In this document: positions 35,564 through 45,193 of the stretch, one piece after another | Numbering within the stretch: position 1 is the stretch's first letter | Layout of the letters: every line of letters starts with the position of its first letter | Assembly: GCA_016191815.1 (NCBI GenBank) | Contig: JACPVI010000061.1 | Span: forward strand, 1 to 64,000 | Source of the DNA: Myxococcales bacterium | Lineage (GTDB): Bacteria; Myxococcota; Myxococcia; Myxococcales; Myxococcaceae | Direction of reading: 5' to 3' | Length of the DNA: 64,000 nucleotides | Position numbers and translations under genes: made by a program | The notes under the pieces: model-generated | What the model saw: the letters and a program-made list of their open reading frames with translations, nothing else | Told to the model about the DNA's origin: nothing | Databases searched by the model: none

Positions 35564-35653
35564 ATGAAGCTGGTCAGCCCACGCCTCAAGGGGCGGGCCG
35601 AGGGGAAGGCGATCGCCGAACAGGTGAAGGCGCAGCTCTCCAAGCTCTCCTGA
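35564..35653 (+). pseudogene. 3' remnant of a GatB/YqeY-domain gene
   Basis: The last 29 codons read 'MKLVSPRLKGRAEGKAIAEQ' and end 'VKAQLSKLS', matching the C-terminal helix-turn signature of YqeY proteins (V-x-P-x-[LV]-K-G-R-A-[DE]-G-K). Reading upstream in the same frame meets a TAG at 35534-35536 with unrelated residues between, so the first ~120 residues are gone. A chance match is unlikely given the signature, but the piece itself is not a gene. Confidence 0.55.
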
Positions 35654-35754
35654 AGGCCGGCCCGGAAGAATCCGTCACTGCGTGGCTCGCCGGTGCGCGT
35701 TGCCCCGCATCCCCCGACGAGATATTTGGTCGGCTCCCGCAATGGAGATCAGTG

Positions 35755-38700
35755 ATGATCCAGGCCGATGTCCCCAGGAGCCGGAGCCGCTTGGCCTCTG
35801 CATGGATAGTGTCGCTCCTCGTCCTCGGCGGCTGCCCCGGGTATCGCCAGCACCAACCGAACGCCATTCCCAGCGCCAATGCGGGCGCGGATTTCTCGGT
35901 GGAGGGGGGGGCGCAGGTCACCCTCCGAGGCGAAGGGGAAGACCTGGACGACGGCCCCGGCGCGCTCTCCTTCCGCTGGGAGCAGCTCGCCGGCGACATG
36001 GCCGCGCTCTCCGGCACCTCCGACCGCGAGGTGACCTTCCTCGCCCCGGAGCGCTCGCAGGCGATGGTGTTCTCCCTCCGCGTCTCCGACGGCATCGAGG
36101 AGAGCCAGCCGGACCTGGTCCAGGTGACGGTGCGATTCAACCGCCGCCCGCTCGCGGACGCCGGCGGACGGCGGGAAGTCGCCAACCTCTCTCCGCTGCG
36201 CCTGGATGGCGCCGCCACCGACCCGGACGGCGACGCCATCGAGTCCTGGGAATGGACGGTGGAATCCGGACCGGCCGGCTCGAACCTGGCGAGCCGCCTG
36301 GTGGGCGAGCGCTCGCGCTACGCGGTCTTCACTCCGGACAAGAAGGGCGAGTACTCCGTCTCGCTCGTGGCCGGCGACGGCAAGGCGAAGAGCGGGAAGG
36401 CCCACGTTTTCGTCACTTCCGTGAACAACCCGCCAGTGGCGGACGTGGGAGCCGAGCCCATCCGCAGCATCGCGAACCGGCAGAGCCTGGCGGTGAGCGG
36501 CACCGCTTCGGACCCTGACGGGGACGCAGTCGCCTCCTACCAATGGGATGTGTCCGAGATTCCGCCCGGCGGCAGCTTCGCCCTCGCCAACGACCAAGCC
36601 AAGGACGCCACCTTCACTCCACAAACCAAGGGCACCTGGGTTCTCTCCTTCCACGCGAGCGACGGCGACCGCGAGAGCGCGCCGGCGAAGCTGCTCGTCA
36701 TCTCCTCCAACAACACGCCCCAGGTCGCCGTCCCGGCGCAGTTGTCGACTCCGAACGGCGCGGCGGTATCGGTGGCCGCGACCGGCAGCGACCTCGACGG
36801 CGACCTGCTCACCTACCAGTGGAAGGTGACGTCGGCGGCCGGGGCGTACAACCTGAGCGGCGCGGCCAGCGCGGAGGCCACGCTGATTCCCCAGCAGAAG
36901 GGAACCTACGTGCTCCAGGTCACCGTCACCGACGGCGCGCCTCAGAGCACCGCGGCGGTCGCCATCGCCCAGGTGCAGGCGACCAACCGGCCGCCGACGG
37001 CGGCCGTCACTTCGGTCCCGGCAGTCTCCGCGGGCGACACGGTGACCTTGGATGCCTCCTCGAGCAGCGACCCGGACGGGGACTCTCTGTCGTACGAGCT
37101 GGTGTACGTCGCCGGGCCGGCGGTGCCCGGCGTTCCGCTCCAGGCGAGCCCCTTGCTGAGCTTCACCGCCCCCGCGCAGAAGGGGATGGTGCAGTTCCAG
37201 CTACTGGTGACCGACTCCGACGGCGCCAAGAGCGGGGCCCTGCCGGTTCAGGTGTCGATCAGCAACCTCCCTCCGGTGGCGGAGGCGGGCAAGCCGGTGC
37301 TCTACGCCGAGGCCGGCACCGCGGTGATGCTCAGCGCCTCGCAGAGCTCGGATCCGGAGAACGATCCGATCAGCGCCTGGAGGTGGGCGCAACCCCAGGG
37401 CCAGAGCGTGGCGCTCTCTTCGGGGTCGACCGGCTCCCCCTCGTTCACTGCGCCCGCGTACGATCCGATGGCTCCCCCGGAGCTCACCTTCTACCTCGAG
37501 GTCTTCGACGGCCGGGTGTGGAGCACCAACCAGGACGAGGTCGAGGTGCGCATCACCCCGGACGACAACTCCTACGTGTTCCTGTCCCCTGGCGCGACCG
37601 GCCTGGGCACCCGCGCACAGCCCATGTCCGATGTGGTGCAAGCGCTGGCCAGGGCGAGCACGGAGGGAAAGGACGTGGTCTTCGCCGGAGGCACCTACCC
37701 GGCGGCGAGCGCGAGCGCCATCTCCCTCAAGAACGGGGTCAGCCTGTTCGGCGGCTTCAAACCTCCGGCGGCAGGGGCCGATGACGCCTGGACTCGAAAC
37801 CTGGGCGCCTTCCAGTCGGTGATCGAGGGCTGGAACGGGACTGCCTCCGGGCTCGTTTCGGTGCTCGCGGCGGGCACCGACATCGACGATCCGACCGCGG
37901 TGGACGGGCTCACCTTGAAGTACAACCGGTTCACGGCGTGCGGCCCCACCGAGGCGTACGCCGTCCACGCGAGCGGAGCGGCCAACTTGACCATCTCGCG
38001 GTCGCGGCTGATCAGCGAGAGCGGCGACTGCCAGTACGACTATGCCGCGCTGCTCATGAACGGCCAGGGGCCGAACCGCTTCTTGGACAACGTGGTGGTG
38101 ACCGGTGCCCGGTACCGGACGGCGGGAGTGGTGGTGGCCACCTCCTCGGACGTGGTGATCCGGGGCAACGACATCACCACCAACGTCGATTCGGCCGTCA
38201 AGTACCGTTCAGACGGAATCGTGGTGGGCCCCGGGAACATCAACGTCGACGTGCTGGCGAATCGCATCACCGTGCAGGGCTTCCAGACGCAGAACGGCAG
38301 CAGCGGCATCTTCGTGGGCAAGGGGCAGGAGGCGTGCGTCGTGCCCGTCGGCTCGCAGCCGTGGGGCCTGCTGGCGGGAAACGACTCCCAGCCCTCGGAC
38401 GTGCTGCTGGCCAACAACCAGATAAGAACCCGGGCGCCCGCTTCGATCGGCGTCTACGTCCACCGGGGAAACACGGTCCGCCTCCGGCACAACACCGTGA
38501 GCGGCTTCCCGCGCGATTCGAGCAAGGTCGCGGTGCGCTTCGCCGACGCCGGGGGCTGCGGCACTTGCAGCCCCTGCTTCCCGTCGTCCGCCGTCACCAG
38601 CAACTTCTTCAAGTCGGTGGATCGGGCGATCACCTGGGGCGATCCTCGGACCATCTTCTCCAACGCCTACACCGACCTGGCCTGTATCCTGGTCCACAAC

Positions 38701-38913
38701 CAAGGAAGCGATTGCAACGCGGATACCGCCCGCGACGACCGGATGGTGAATTGCCAGCTCGTGGATGAAGCGAGTTTCGACTTCCACCTCAAGCCCGCCT
38801 CTCTGTGCCGGGACACGGTGGCCTGCTCCACGGAGGTGATGCAGGACATGGATGGAGAGACCCGACCCAACGGAAGCCAGTGCGACATCGGCGCGGACGA
38901 GGTGACCCCATGA
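35755..38913 (+). CDS. Large lipoprotein with PKD-type repeats and a right-handed beta-helix
   Basis: 1052 residues from ATG 35755 (site GGAG; a GTG precedes it at 35752). Lipobox VLGGC. Residues ~35-600 hold about six PKD/Ig-like repeats, each with a 'SDPDGDxxxxYxW' core ('TDPDGDAIESWEWTVESG', 'SDPDGDAVASYQWDVSE', 'SDPENDPISAWRWAQPQG'). Residues ~620-1045 carry parallel beta-helix repeats ('SDVVIRGNDITTN', 'NVDVLANRITVQGFQ', 'NTVRLRHNTVSGF') with several Cys, ending 'CDIGADEVTP'. Such proteins are surface-exposed and often bind or cut polysaccharides; no catalytic residues can be assigned. Its stop codon overlaps the next start (ATGA). Confidence 0.8.
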   Translation: MIQADVPRSRSRLASAWIVSLLVLGGCPGYRQHQPNAIPSANAGADFSVEGGAQVTLRGEGEDLDDGPGALSFRWEQLAGDMAALSGTSDREVTFLAPERSQAMVFSLRVSDGIEESQPDLVQVTVRFNRRPLADAGGRREVANLSPLRLDGAATDPDGDAIESWEWTVESGPAGSNLASRLVGERSRYAVFTPDKKGEYSVSLVAGDGKAKSGKAHVFVTSVNNPPVADVGAEPIRSIANRQSLAVSGTASDPDGDAVASYQWDVSEIPPGGSFALANDQAKDATFTPQTKGTWVLSFHASDGDRESAPAKLLVISSNNTPQVAVPAQLSTPNGAAVSVAATGSDLDGDLLTYQWKVTSAAGAYNLSGAASAEATLIPQQKGTYVLQVTVTDGAPQSTAAVAIAQVQATNRPPTAAVTSVPAVSAGDTVTLDASSSSDPDGDSLSYELVYVAGPAVPGVPLQASPLLSFTAPAQKGMVQFQLLVTDSDGAKSGALPVQVSISNLPPVAEAGKPVLYAEAGTAVMLSASQSSDPENDPISAWRWAQPQGQSVALSSGSTGSPSFTAPAYDPMAPPELTFYLEVFDGRVWSTNQDEVEVRITPDDNSYVFLSPGATGLGTRAQPMSDVVQALARASTEGKDVVFAGGTYPAASASAISLKNGVSLFGGFKPPAAGADDAWTRNLGAFQSVIEGWNGTASGLVSVLAAGTDIDDPTAVDGLTLKYNRFTACGPTEAYAVHASGAANLTISRSRLISESGDCQYDYAALLMNGQGPNRFLDNVVVTGARYRTAGVVVATSSDVVIRGNDITTNVDSAVKYRSDGIVVGPGNINVDVLANRITVQGFQTQNGSSGIFVGKGQEACVVPVGSQPWGLLAGNDSQPSDVLLANNQIRTRAPASIGVYVHRGNTVRLRHNTVSGFPRDSSKVAVRFADAGGCGTCSPCFPSSAVTSNFFKSVDRAITWGDPRTIFSNAYTDLACILVHNQGSDCNADTARDDRMVNCQLVDEASFDFHLKPASLCRDTVACSTEVMQDMDGETRPNGSQCDIGADEVTP

Positions 38914-39908
38914 GCGGATTGGGTGTGTCGCTTTGCGGTGCGCTGACTTTGGCCTTGCTCTCGGCTTCCATCGCCGCCGAGGCCTCGGAGGGCCGGCTCA
39001 AGGTCACGGTGATGGACCTCGCGGTGCACGACGCCGAGCGGGAGGTGGCGGCGTTGGTCCGCGACATCGCCGCCCAGGAGCTCGCCAAGGCCAGCGAGCT
39101 GGAAGTGCTGACCCACGAGGACCTGAGCAGCCTCATCTCGGTGGAGCGGCAGAAGCAGCTCTTCGGGTGCAACGAGGAGGCGAGCTGCGCCAGCCAGCTC
39201 GGCAGCGTGGTGCAGTCGGACCGCCTGCTCAAGGGGAGCGTCAGCAAGGTCGGAGGCTCGTACCTGGTCAGCCTCCAGATGGTGGACGTGCACCGGGGAC
39301 AGGTGGAGCGCCGCGCCACCTTCCGGAGCGGAGGCACCACCGACGCCCTCGCCGCGGCCACTCGCTCCGCGGTGGCTCAGCTCAGGCAAGTGCCCGCGAA
39401 GCTCCATCTCTACGACCAGGTGCCGGGGGCAAAAGTGCTCCTCGACGACGAGCTGTTGGGCACCACTCCTTTGAGCCCGGTGCCCGTCCACGCCTCGGGA
39501 GAGGCGACGCTCAGGGTCGAGCACCACGACTACCCGGCCTTCGAGAGGAGAGTGTCGCTGGTTCCCGGAAACACCACCCGGGTCCGGCTGGGGATGATGT
39601 CCTTCGCGGAGCTGGAGTCGGCCTCCTCGCGCCGGCGCGCCTGGGGATATGGCTCGGCCGGGCTGGCGGTGGCCGGGTTCGCCGGCGGCGGCCTCTTGGT
39701 GGGCGGCGGAATGACTCAGTGGCGCCGCCTCGACGCCGCCGACCCCAGGCGGGTCACCCAGGCGGAGCTGAACGGCATCGCCGACAGCGCCCGGATGCAG
39801 TTGGCCACCGGCTACGCGGCGCTGGGGACGGGGGCCGCGGCAGCGGCGCTCTCCGCCTATCTCCTCCTGGCCGACCCCTGGCGCGAAGAGCTCGAGGCGG
39901 CCAAGTAG
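38910..39908 (+). CDS. Exported FlgO-like protein with PEGA domain and C-terminal helices
   Basis: 332 residues from ATG 38910, overlapping the preceding stop. Signal peptide to about residue 25, then an FlgO/TolB-like domain ('LKVTVMDLAVHDAEREVAAL', 'LEVLTHEDLSSLISVERQKQ', 'CNEEASCASQLGSVVQSDRL'), a PEGA domain ('PGAKVLLDDELLGTTPLSPV') and two hydrophobic helices near the C-terminus. It has the same domain order as the protein at 27684 apart from the PEGA insert. Translational coupling to a beta-helix lipoprotein suggests the pair forms an envelope complex; the role is unknown. Confidence 0.68.
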   Translation: MSGLGVSLCGALTLALLSASIAAEASEGRLKVTVMDLAVHDAEREVAALVRDIAAQELAKASELEVLTHEDLSSLISVERQKQLFGCNEEASCASQLGSVVQSDRLLKGSVSKVGGSYLVSLQMVDVHRGQVERRATFRSGGTTDALAAATRSAVAQLRQVPAKLHLYDQVPGAKVLLDDELLGTTPLSPVPVHASGEATLRVEHHDYPAFERRVSLVPGNTTRVRLGMMSFAELESASSRRRAWGYGSAGLAVAGFAGGGLLVGGGMTQWRRLDAADPRRVTQAELNGIADSARMQLATGYAALGTGAAAAALSAYLLLADPWREELEAAK

Positions 39909-39915
39909 AGTCCGG

Positions 39916-40716
39916 CTACTGCTTGGTGAGCGTGGCGGTGCCCCGCTCCACCGCCTGGCCGGTGGTCTCCCGGTACTTCAAGTCCAGCCCCTGCACGCAG
40001 TACTCGTAGGTGCGTTGGTTGCCGGCGTCCGGGTTGGTGGTGAGTGTGTTGACGCTGGTGGTGTACGGCGAGGAGTCGGCCACCGCCCGGGTGAGGCCCA
40101 CGTTGCAGCGGCAGCCTGTGCCGGAGGCAGTGCAGGCAGCGGTGGTGAAGGACTGCCGGAGTGCGTTCTCCACCACCCCGCAGCCTGCCGGCGCGCAGGA
40201 GGAGGGGAGGTCGATGGTGGCGGTGATGGTCAAGAGCACGTCGCGGGTCACCGTGGTGGAGGTGAACACCACGCTCCCGCGCTGGGTCCCGGCCAGGTTG
40301 GACACCGCCGCGCTCGGGCAGTACTGCCCCACCTCGGGGAAGGTGTCGGGGGCGCAGACCGCCGTGTAGAACCAGCTACCCACCACCGCGCCGCCGCAGG
40401 GAGTCAAAGGACAGCTCGCGGCGAAGGTGATGGTGACGTTCTGCGGAGTGCCCGCGTCGGTGCCCGCATCCACCCCGGCGTCGGCCCCCGCGTCCACTCC
40501 CGCGTCGAAGCCGGCGTCGAAACCGGCATCCTGGTCGCCTCCGCCCCCGCCTCCTCCTCCAGCCCCGCCTCCCCCTCCTCCCCCAGCCCCGCCGCCGGCG
40601 CCTCCTCCCGAGCCGCCTCCCGCCCCTCCACCTCCGCCGTCGCCCCCGGAGGGAGGGGTGCCGCTGCACGCAGCCAGCATCGAGAGCACTGCGAGGGCAC
40701 AAAGGGCGTGGCGCAT
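39916..40716 (-). CDS. Lipoprotein with Gly-rich and Asp-Ala-Gly linker, unknown C-terminal domain
   Basis: 266 residues. Lipobox LAAC, then ~40 residues almost entirely Gly with Ala and Ser, then repeated 'DAGxDAG' units. The folded part (~95-266) contains ten or so Cys ('CPLTPCGGAVVGSWFY', 'CAPAGCGVVENALRQ', 'CTASGTGCRCNVG') and looks beta-rich and disulfide-bonded. No family recognised. Linkers of this kind usually carry a domain away from the outer membrane. Ends eight bases from the stop of the convergent FlgO-like gene. Confidence 0.7.
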   Translation of the reverse strand: MRHALCALAVLSMLAACSGTPPSGGDGGGGGAGGGSGGGAGGGAGGGGGGGAGGGGGGGGDQDAGFDAGFDAGVDAGADAGVDAGTDAGTPQNVTITFAASCPLTPCGGAVVGSWFYTAVCAPDTFPEVGQYCPSAAVSNLAGTQRGSVVFTSTTVTRDVLLTITATIDLPSSCAPAGCGVVENALRQSFTTAACTASGTGCRCNVGLTRAVADSSPYTTSVNTLTTNPDAGNQRTYEYCVQGLDLKYRETTGQAVERGTATLTKQ

Positions 40717-40931
40717 CGCTTCCTCCAGTCCGCGTTCCGCGGGGCGGGCGGTTGTATTCGGTGCCCGGCTCGGCGGTCAACCTACGCCACCGCGACAGAG
40801 GCTCGAGGCCCCTCGACAAGCTCGGGGGGAGCGGGATTCCGCTTGGGGCGGGCGCCGCTGCGCCCGAGCAGCTTGCAGAAGGTGCCGATCATCCGGTAGT
40901 TGCATCCCCCTGTCCGCCCGGGAGGGGCCTG

Positions 40932-43900
40932 ATGCACGCCGAGCGTTTCATTGGAATCGACATCGGAGCGGAGACCGTCAAGGTCGCCGAGGTGACCCGC
41001 GAGGGCGAGTCCCTGCGCTGGACCCGCCGCGCGATCGCCGAGCACCACCAGGAGCCGAGGTGGGCGCTCACCTTGCTGCTGCAGGACTTCGATTGGGGCG
41101 GCCTCAAAGGCGCCGCCTCCACCGGCCGCCTGAGCCGCCTGCTCGGCCTTCCCCGAGTTCCCCCAAAGCAGGCGCTCTCCAGCGGACTCAAGCAGCGCTT
41201 CGGCGACGAGCCGGCCACGGTGGTCTCCATCGGGGCGCACGGCTTCTCCGTCCTGGAGGTGCGGCAAAACGGCACCGACGTCTTCCGGGAAAACTCCCGC
41301 TGCAGCCAGGGGACCGGCAACTTCCTCCGCCAGTTGGTGGAGCGGTTCGACCTCAGCGTGGAACAGGCCAACGAGCTGGTCACCTCCGTGTCGCAGCCGG
41401 CGCCGCTCTCCGGTCGCTGCCCGGTGATTCTCAAGACGGACATGACCCACCTCGCCAACAAGGGCGAGGACCGGGCGCGAATCCTGGCCGGCCTGTTCGA
41501 CGCGGTCTGCGAGAACGTGCAGGTGCTCATCAAGCCCCGCGTCAGCCCTCCGCGGGTGGTGCTGAGCGGGGGCGTCACCCGCTCCCGGCGGGTCCAGGAG
41601 AGCTTCCGCCGCTTCCTCGCCCGGCACGAGATGCAGCTCCTCCCGCCGGAGGGCGACGACGCCCTCTTCCTCGAAGCCCTCGGCGCCGCGGTGGAGTCCG
41701 CCGCCCGGCCCCTGCGAGTGCCCTCGCTACAGGGGCTGTTCCTCGCGCCGCCCGAGGCCTCGCTGGAGCGGGTGCCGGCGCTCTCCAAGTCCCTCGCCAA
41801 GGTGCGGAGGATGTCCCGCCCGCCCCTTTCCCCGGAGGGCGACTCGCCGGTCATCCTCGGCTTCGACATCGGCTCCACCGGCTCCAAGGCGGTGGCGGTG
41901 GACGCGCGGAATAGGGCGGTGGCCTGGGAAGGCTACCTCCGCACCAATGGGGACCCGGTGGGGGCGGCGCAGTCTTTGGCGCGGAAGTTCCTCGAAGGGC
42001 CGGCCGGGAAGCGGCCGGTGGTGGCGTTGGGCGCGACCGGCAGCGGCCGGGAGATCGCCGGCTCGCTGATGTCCGTCTGCTACGGGCCGGAGTCGGTCTT
42101 CGTGCTGAACGAGATCGCCGCGCACGCCGAGGGCGCGCTGCACTACGACAGCCGGGTCGACACCATCTTCGAGATCGGCGGCCAGGACGCCAAGTACATC
42201 CGGCTGGCGGAGGGCCGGGTGGTGGACTCGGCGATGAACGAGGCGTGCAGCGCGGGCACCGGCTCCTTCATCGAGGAGCAGGGCCGCCGCTTCTCCGGCA
42301 TCTCCGACGTCACCCAGCTCGGCGAGGAGGCCCTCCAGGCTTGCACCGGCGTCTCCTTGGGCCAGCACTGCTCGGTGTTCATGGCGGAGATCATCGACGA
42401 GGCGGTGGCCTCGGGCGTCGAGCAGCGCTCCATCGTGGCCGGCATCTACGACTCCATCATCCAGAACTACCTGAACCGGGTGAAGGGCAACCGCTCGGTG
42501 GGCCAGGTCATCTTCTGCCAAGGGATGCCCTTCTCCGCCGACGCCCTCGCCGCGGCGGTGGCTCGCCAGACCGGCGGCGAGGTGATCGTCCCTCCCAACC
42601 CGGGGACGGTGGGGGCGTTGGGCATCGCGCTCCTCTCCCTCAAGGAGCTGGGCGCAGGCGGCACGCCGGTGGACCTGAGGCTGTTCCTCTGTGCCAAGGT
42701 GGAGAAGAAGGACACCTTCGTCTGCAACTCCACCCAGGGCTGCGGCGAGGCGGGCAACCGTTGCCGGATCGACCGGCTCACCACCGCGGTGGGCGAGGAG
42801 AAGAGGCGCTTCACGTGGGGCGGCGGCTGCTCGCTCTACGACAAGGGCACCCGGAAGAAGAAGCTGCCCGACCTCTCCCCGGATCCGTTCCGCGAGCGGG
42901 CGGACCGGGTGCGCGCCTTGGTGGAGCGGCTCTCCGACCGGCGGGGCCGGAAGGTGGTGGGCCTCACCGACGAGTTCTCCCTCAAGGGGCTGCTCCCCTT
43001 CTTCGCCACCTACCTCCACGAGCTGGGGTTCGACCTCTTGGTGCGCACCGGGGCGGACCGCAAGTCGCTCAAGCGCGGCATCGAGGAGGCCAACGTCCCC
43101 TTCTGCGCCCCGATGCAGCTCTTCCACGGGCTGGTGAGCGAGCTCTCCGAGCAGCACCTCGACTACCTCTTCGTGCCGATGCTGCGCGGGCTGCCGAGGA
43201 TGGGCGACGAGCGCTACTCCACCCTCTGCCCCATCGTCCAGGCTTCGGGCGACATGCTGCGGTGGAACCTGGGGGAGCGGCTCCGGTCCAAGATTCTCTC
43301 CCCGGTGATCGACATCGGCCCGGAGAACCTGAGGTCCAGGCAGTTCATCGAGGGCTGCCACTCGCTGGGGGACCTGCTCGGGGCGCCCGAGTCGTTGCGG
43401 GAGCGGGCCTTCCTCGCGGCGCTGGAGGCGCAGACCGAGTTCGACGAGCAGTGCCGCCGCTCCGGCCGGAGGGCGCTGGAGTTCTGCGCCCAGAACGGAG
43501 TGGTTCCGGTGGTGGTCTTGGGCCGGCCCTACACCCTGCACAACGACGTGCTCAACTCCAACGTCCCGGCCATCCTCCGCGAGCAGGGCGCCGTCGCCAT
43601 TCCGGTGGACTGCTACCCGGTGGAGGGCGAGGTGCCGGTGTTCCAGGACATGTTCTGGGCCCACGGCCAGCGAAACCTCCGCGCCGCGCACCAGATTCGC
43701 CGCGCTGCCGGCATCTACAGCCTCTTCTGCAGCAACTACTCCTGCGGGCCGGACAGCTTCACCATCCACTTCTACTCCTACCTGATGGAGGGCAGGCCCT
43801 TCGCGATCATCGAGACCGACGGGCACTCCGGGGACGCCGGCACCAAGACCCGGGTGGAGGCCTTCCTCCACTGCGTGCGGGAGGACATCGCCGCACCGAG

Positions 43901-45158
43901 GAGCCAGACTCCCAACTCGCTCAAGCGAATCGAGCAGGACCGCGACCGCCTGCCGGAGGTCCGGCGCCGCGAGGAGCGGGTGCTCATCCCCAGGATGGGC
44001 CCGGCCGCCGAGACCTTCGCCGCAGCGCTCCGGGGTATCGGGGTGCCCGCCGAGGCCCTGCCCACCCCCGACCGGGAGGCGTTGCAGATCGGCCGCCGGT
44101 ACACCTCGGGGAAAGAGTGCGTGCCGATGACCATCACCCTGGGCTCGCTGCTCAAGCGGCTGGAGCGGGAGAGAGACACCAAGCAGCGCTTCTGCTTCTT
44201 CATGCCCACCTCCCAGGGGCCCTGCCGCTTCGGCACCTACCAGGTGCTGCACAAGATCACCCTCGAGCGGCTGGGCTGGAAGGACCGGGTGAAGGTCTGG
44301 TCCCCTCGCAACGAGGACTACTTCGAGGACGTGCCCGACGGCTTCGCCGCGCTGGTCTTCGCCGGGCTGATCGCCGCGGACATGCTGCTCGACGCGCTCC
44401 ACGACGTGCGCCCGGTGGAGTCCAAAAAGGGGGCGGCCAACGAGCTGTACCGCCGCTACCAGGAGGAGCTGAGCCGCAAGCTGGAGGCGGCGGACTGCGA
44501 CCTCAACGTGGCCCAGGTGCTCTGGGAGGCCGCCAGCGGCCGGATGTTCGGGCTGGCCGAGCTTTTGGAGCGGGCCGCGGCGGACTTCGCCCGCGTCAAG
44601 GTGGACCGGCCGATGCCCACCGTGCTGGTGGTGGGCGAAATCTACGCCCGGTGCGATCCGTTCGCGAACGACTACGTCATCGACCGGCTGGAGAAGCACG
44701 GCATCCGCTCCAAGCTGGCTCCCTTCACCGAGTGGCTGGAGTACACCGACTTCGTCAACAAGCGCCGCGGGGTGAACGGGTTCGGCGACCGCCTGAGCAG
44801 CCTGGTGCAGAAGCGGGTGCGAGAGCGCTGCTACCAAATCATGGCCGCCAAGCTCGGCTGGCCCTCTCGCACCAAGGTGGAGCAGACCCTGGAGGCGGCA
44901 GAGCCCTACTTGCGCGATTGGCTGGAGGTGGAGTCGGTGCTCACCCTGGGAGGCGGGGTACACGAGGTGACCTCCGGGCACGTGGACGGGGTGATCAGCC
45001 CCGGCCCGCTGGAGTGCATGCCGAACAAGATCGCCGAGTCGCAGTACTTCCACGCCGCCGAGAAGGACGGGGTGCTCTCGCTCACCTTGGCCTTGAACGG
45101 CGACCCGGTGGACGAGGAGCTGCTCGAGGGCTTCGCCTTCGAGGTGCACGCGCGCTAA
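40932..45158 (+). CDS. Giant acyl-CoA dehydratase activase (two BadF/BcrA-type ATPases fused to dehydratase-like domains)
   Basis: 1408 residues from ATG 40932 (site GGAGGGG). Two actin-fold ATPase domains of the HgdC/BadF type: the first at ~1-295 ('ERFIGIDIGAETVKVAEV', 'CSQGTGNFLRQ'), the second from ~306 ('ILGFDIGSTGSKAVAVD', 'FEIGGQDAKYI', 'NEACSAGTGSFIEEQGRR'). Next is a DUF2229-like region (~640-870; 'FCAPMQLFHGLVSE') and a C-terminal region resembling 2-hydroxyacyl-CoA dehydratase subunits (~870-1400) with conserved Cys ('GKECVPMTITLG', 'PTSQGPCRFGTY'). Family members use ATP to inject a high-energy electron through a [4Fe-4S] cluster into a dehydratase or reductase. No partner dehydratase gene is near, so the substrate is unknown. 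Confidence 0.88.
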   Translation: MHAERFIGIDIGAETVKVAEVTREGESLRWTRRAIAEHHQEPRWALTLLLQDFDWGGLKGAASTGRLSRLLGLPRVPPKQALSSGLKQRFGDEPATVVSIGAHGFSVLEVRQNGTDVFRENSRCSQGTGNFLRQLVERFDLSVEQANELVTSVSQPAPLSGRCPVILKTDMTHLANKGEDRARILAGLFDAVCENVQVLIKPRVSPPRVVLSGGVTRSRRVQESFRRFLARHEMQLLPPEGDDALFLEALGAAVESAARPLRVPSLQGLFLAPPEASLERVPALSKSLAKVRRMSRPPLSPEGDSPVILGFDIGSTGSKAVAVDARNRAVAWEGYLRTNGDPVGAAQSLARKFLEGPAGKRPVVALGATGSGREIAGSLMSVCYGPESVFVLNEIAAHAEGALHYDSRVDTIFEIGGQDAKYIRLAEGRVVDSAMNEACSAGTGSFIEEQGRRFSGISDVTQLGEEALQACTGVSLGQHCSVFMAEIIDEAVASGVEQRSIVAGIYDSIIQNYLNRVKGNRSVGQVIFCQGMPFSADALAAAVARQTGGEVIVPPNPGTVGALGIALLSLKELGAGGTPVDLRLFLCAKVEKKDTFVCNSTQGCGEAGNRCRIDRLTTAVGEEKRRFTWGGGCSLYDKGTRKKKLPDLSPDPFRERADRVRALVERLSDRRGRKVVGLTDEFSLKGLLPFFATYLHELGFDLLVRTGADRKSLKRGIEEANVPFCAPMQLFHGLVSELSEQHLDYLFVPMLRGLPRMGDERYSTLCPIVQASGDMLRWNLGERLRSKILSPVIDIGPENLRSRQFIEGCHSLGDLLGAPESLRERAFLAALEAQTEFDEQCRRSGRRALEFCAQNGVVPVVVLGRPYTLHNDVLNSNVPAILREQGAVAIPVDCYPVEGEVPVFQDMFWAHGQRNLRAAHQIRRAAGIYSLFCSNYSCGPDSFTIHFYSYLMEGRPFAIIETDGHSGDAGTKTRVEAFLHCVREDIAAPRSQTPNSLKRIEQDRDRLPEVRRREERVLIPRMGPAAETFAAALRGIGVPAEALPTPDREALQIGRRYTSGKECVPMTITLGSLLKRLERERDTKQRFCFFMPTSQGPCRFGTYQVLHKITLERLGWKDRVKVWSPRNEDYFEDVPDGFAALVFAGLIAADMLLDALHDVRPVESKKGAANELYRRYQEELSRKLEAADCDLNVAQVLWEAASGRMFGLAELLERAAADFARVKVDRPMPTVLVVGEIYARCDPFANDYVIDRLEKHGIRSKLAPFTEWLEYTDFVNKRRGVNGFGDRLSSLVQKRVRERCYQIMAAKLGWPSRTKVEQTLEAAEPYLRDWLEVESVLTLGGGVHEVTSGHVDGVISPGPLECMPNKIAESQYFHAAEKDGVLSLTLALNGDPVDEELLEGFAFEVHAR

Positions 45159-45193
45159 CGGAGGCGCCAGGCCGGAGAGCGGCCGCAGCCCGA

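Noticed and set aside
35500-35600. A complete tRNA gene
   Set aside because: Only a T-arm-like end can be seen; no D arm, anticodon arm or paired acceptor stem is present.
40520-40640. Tandem GGC/GGA-rich DNA in the Gly-rich lipoprotein as a CRISPR or minisatellite
   Set aside because: The repeats are codon-level low complexity of a Gly linker without spacers; no CRISPR-like array occurs in the window.
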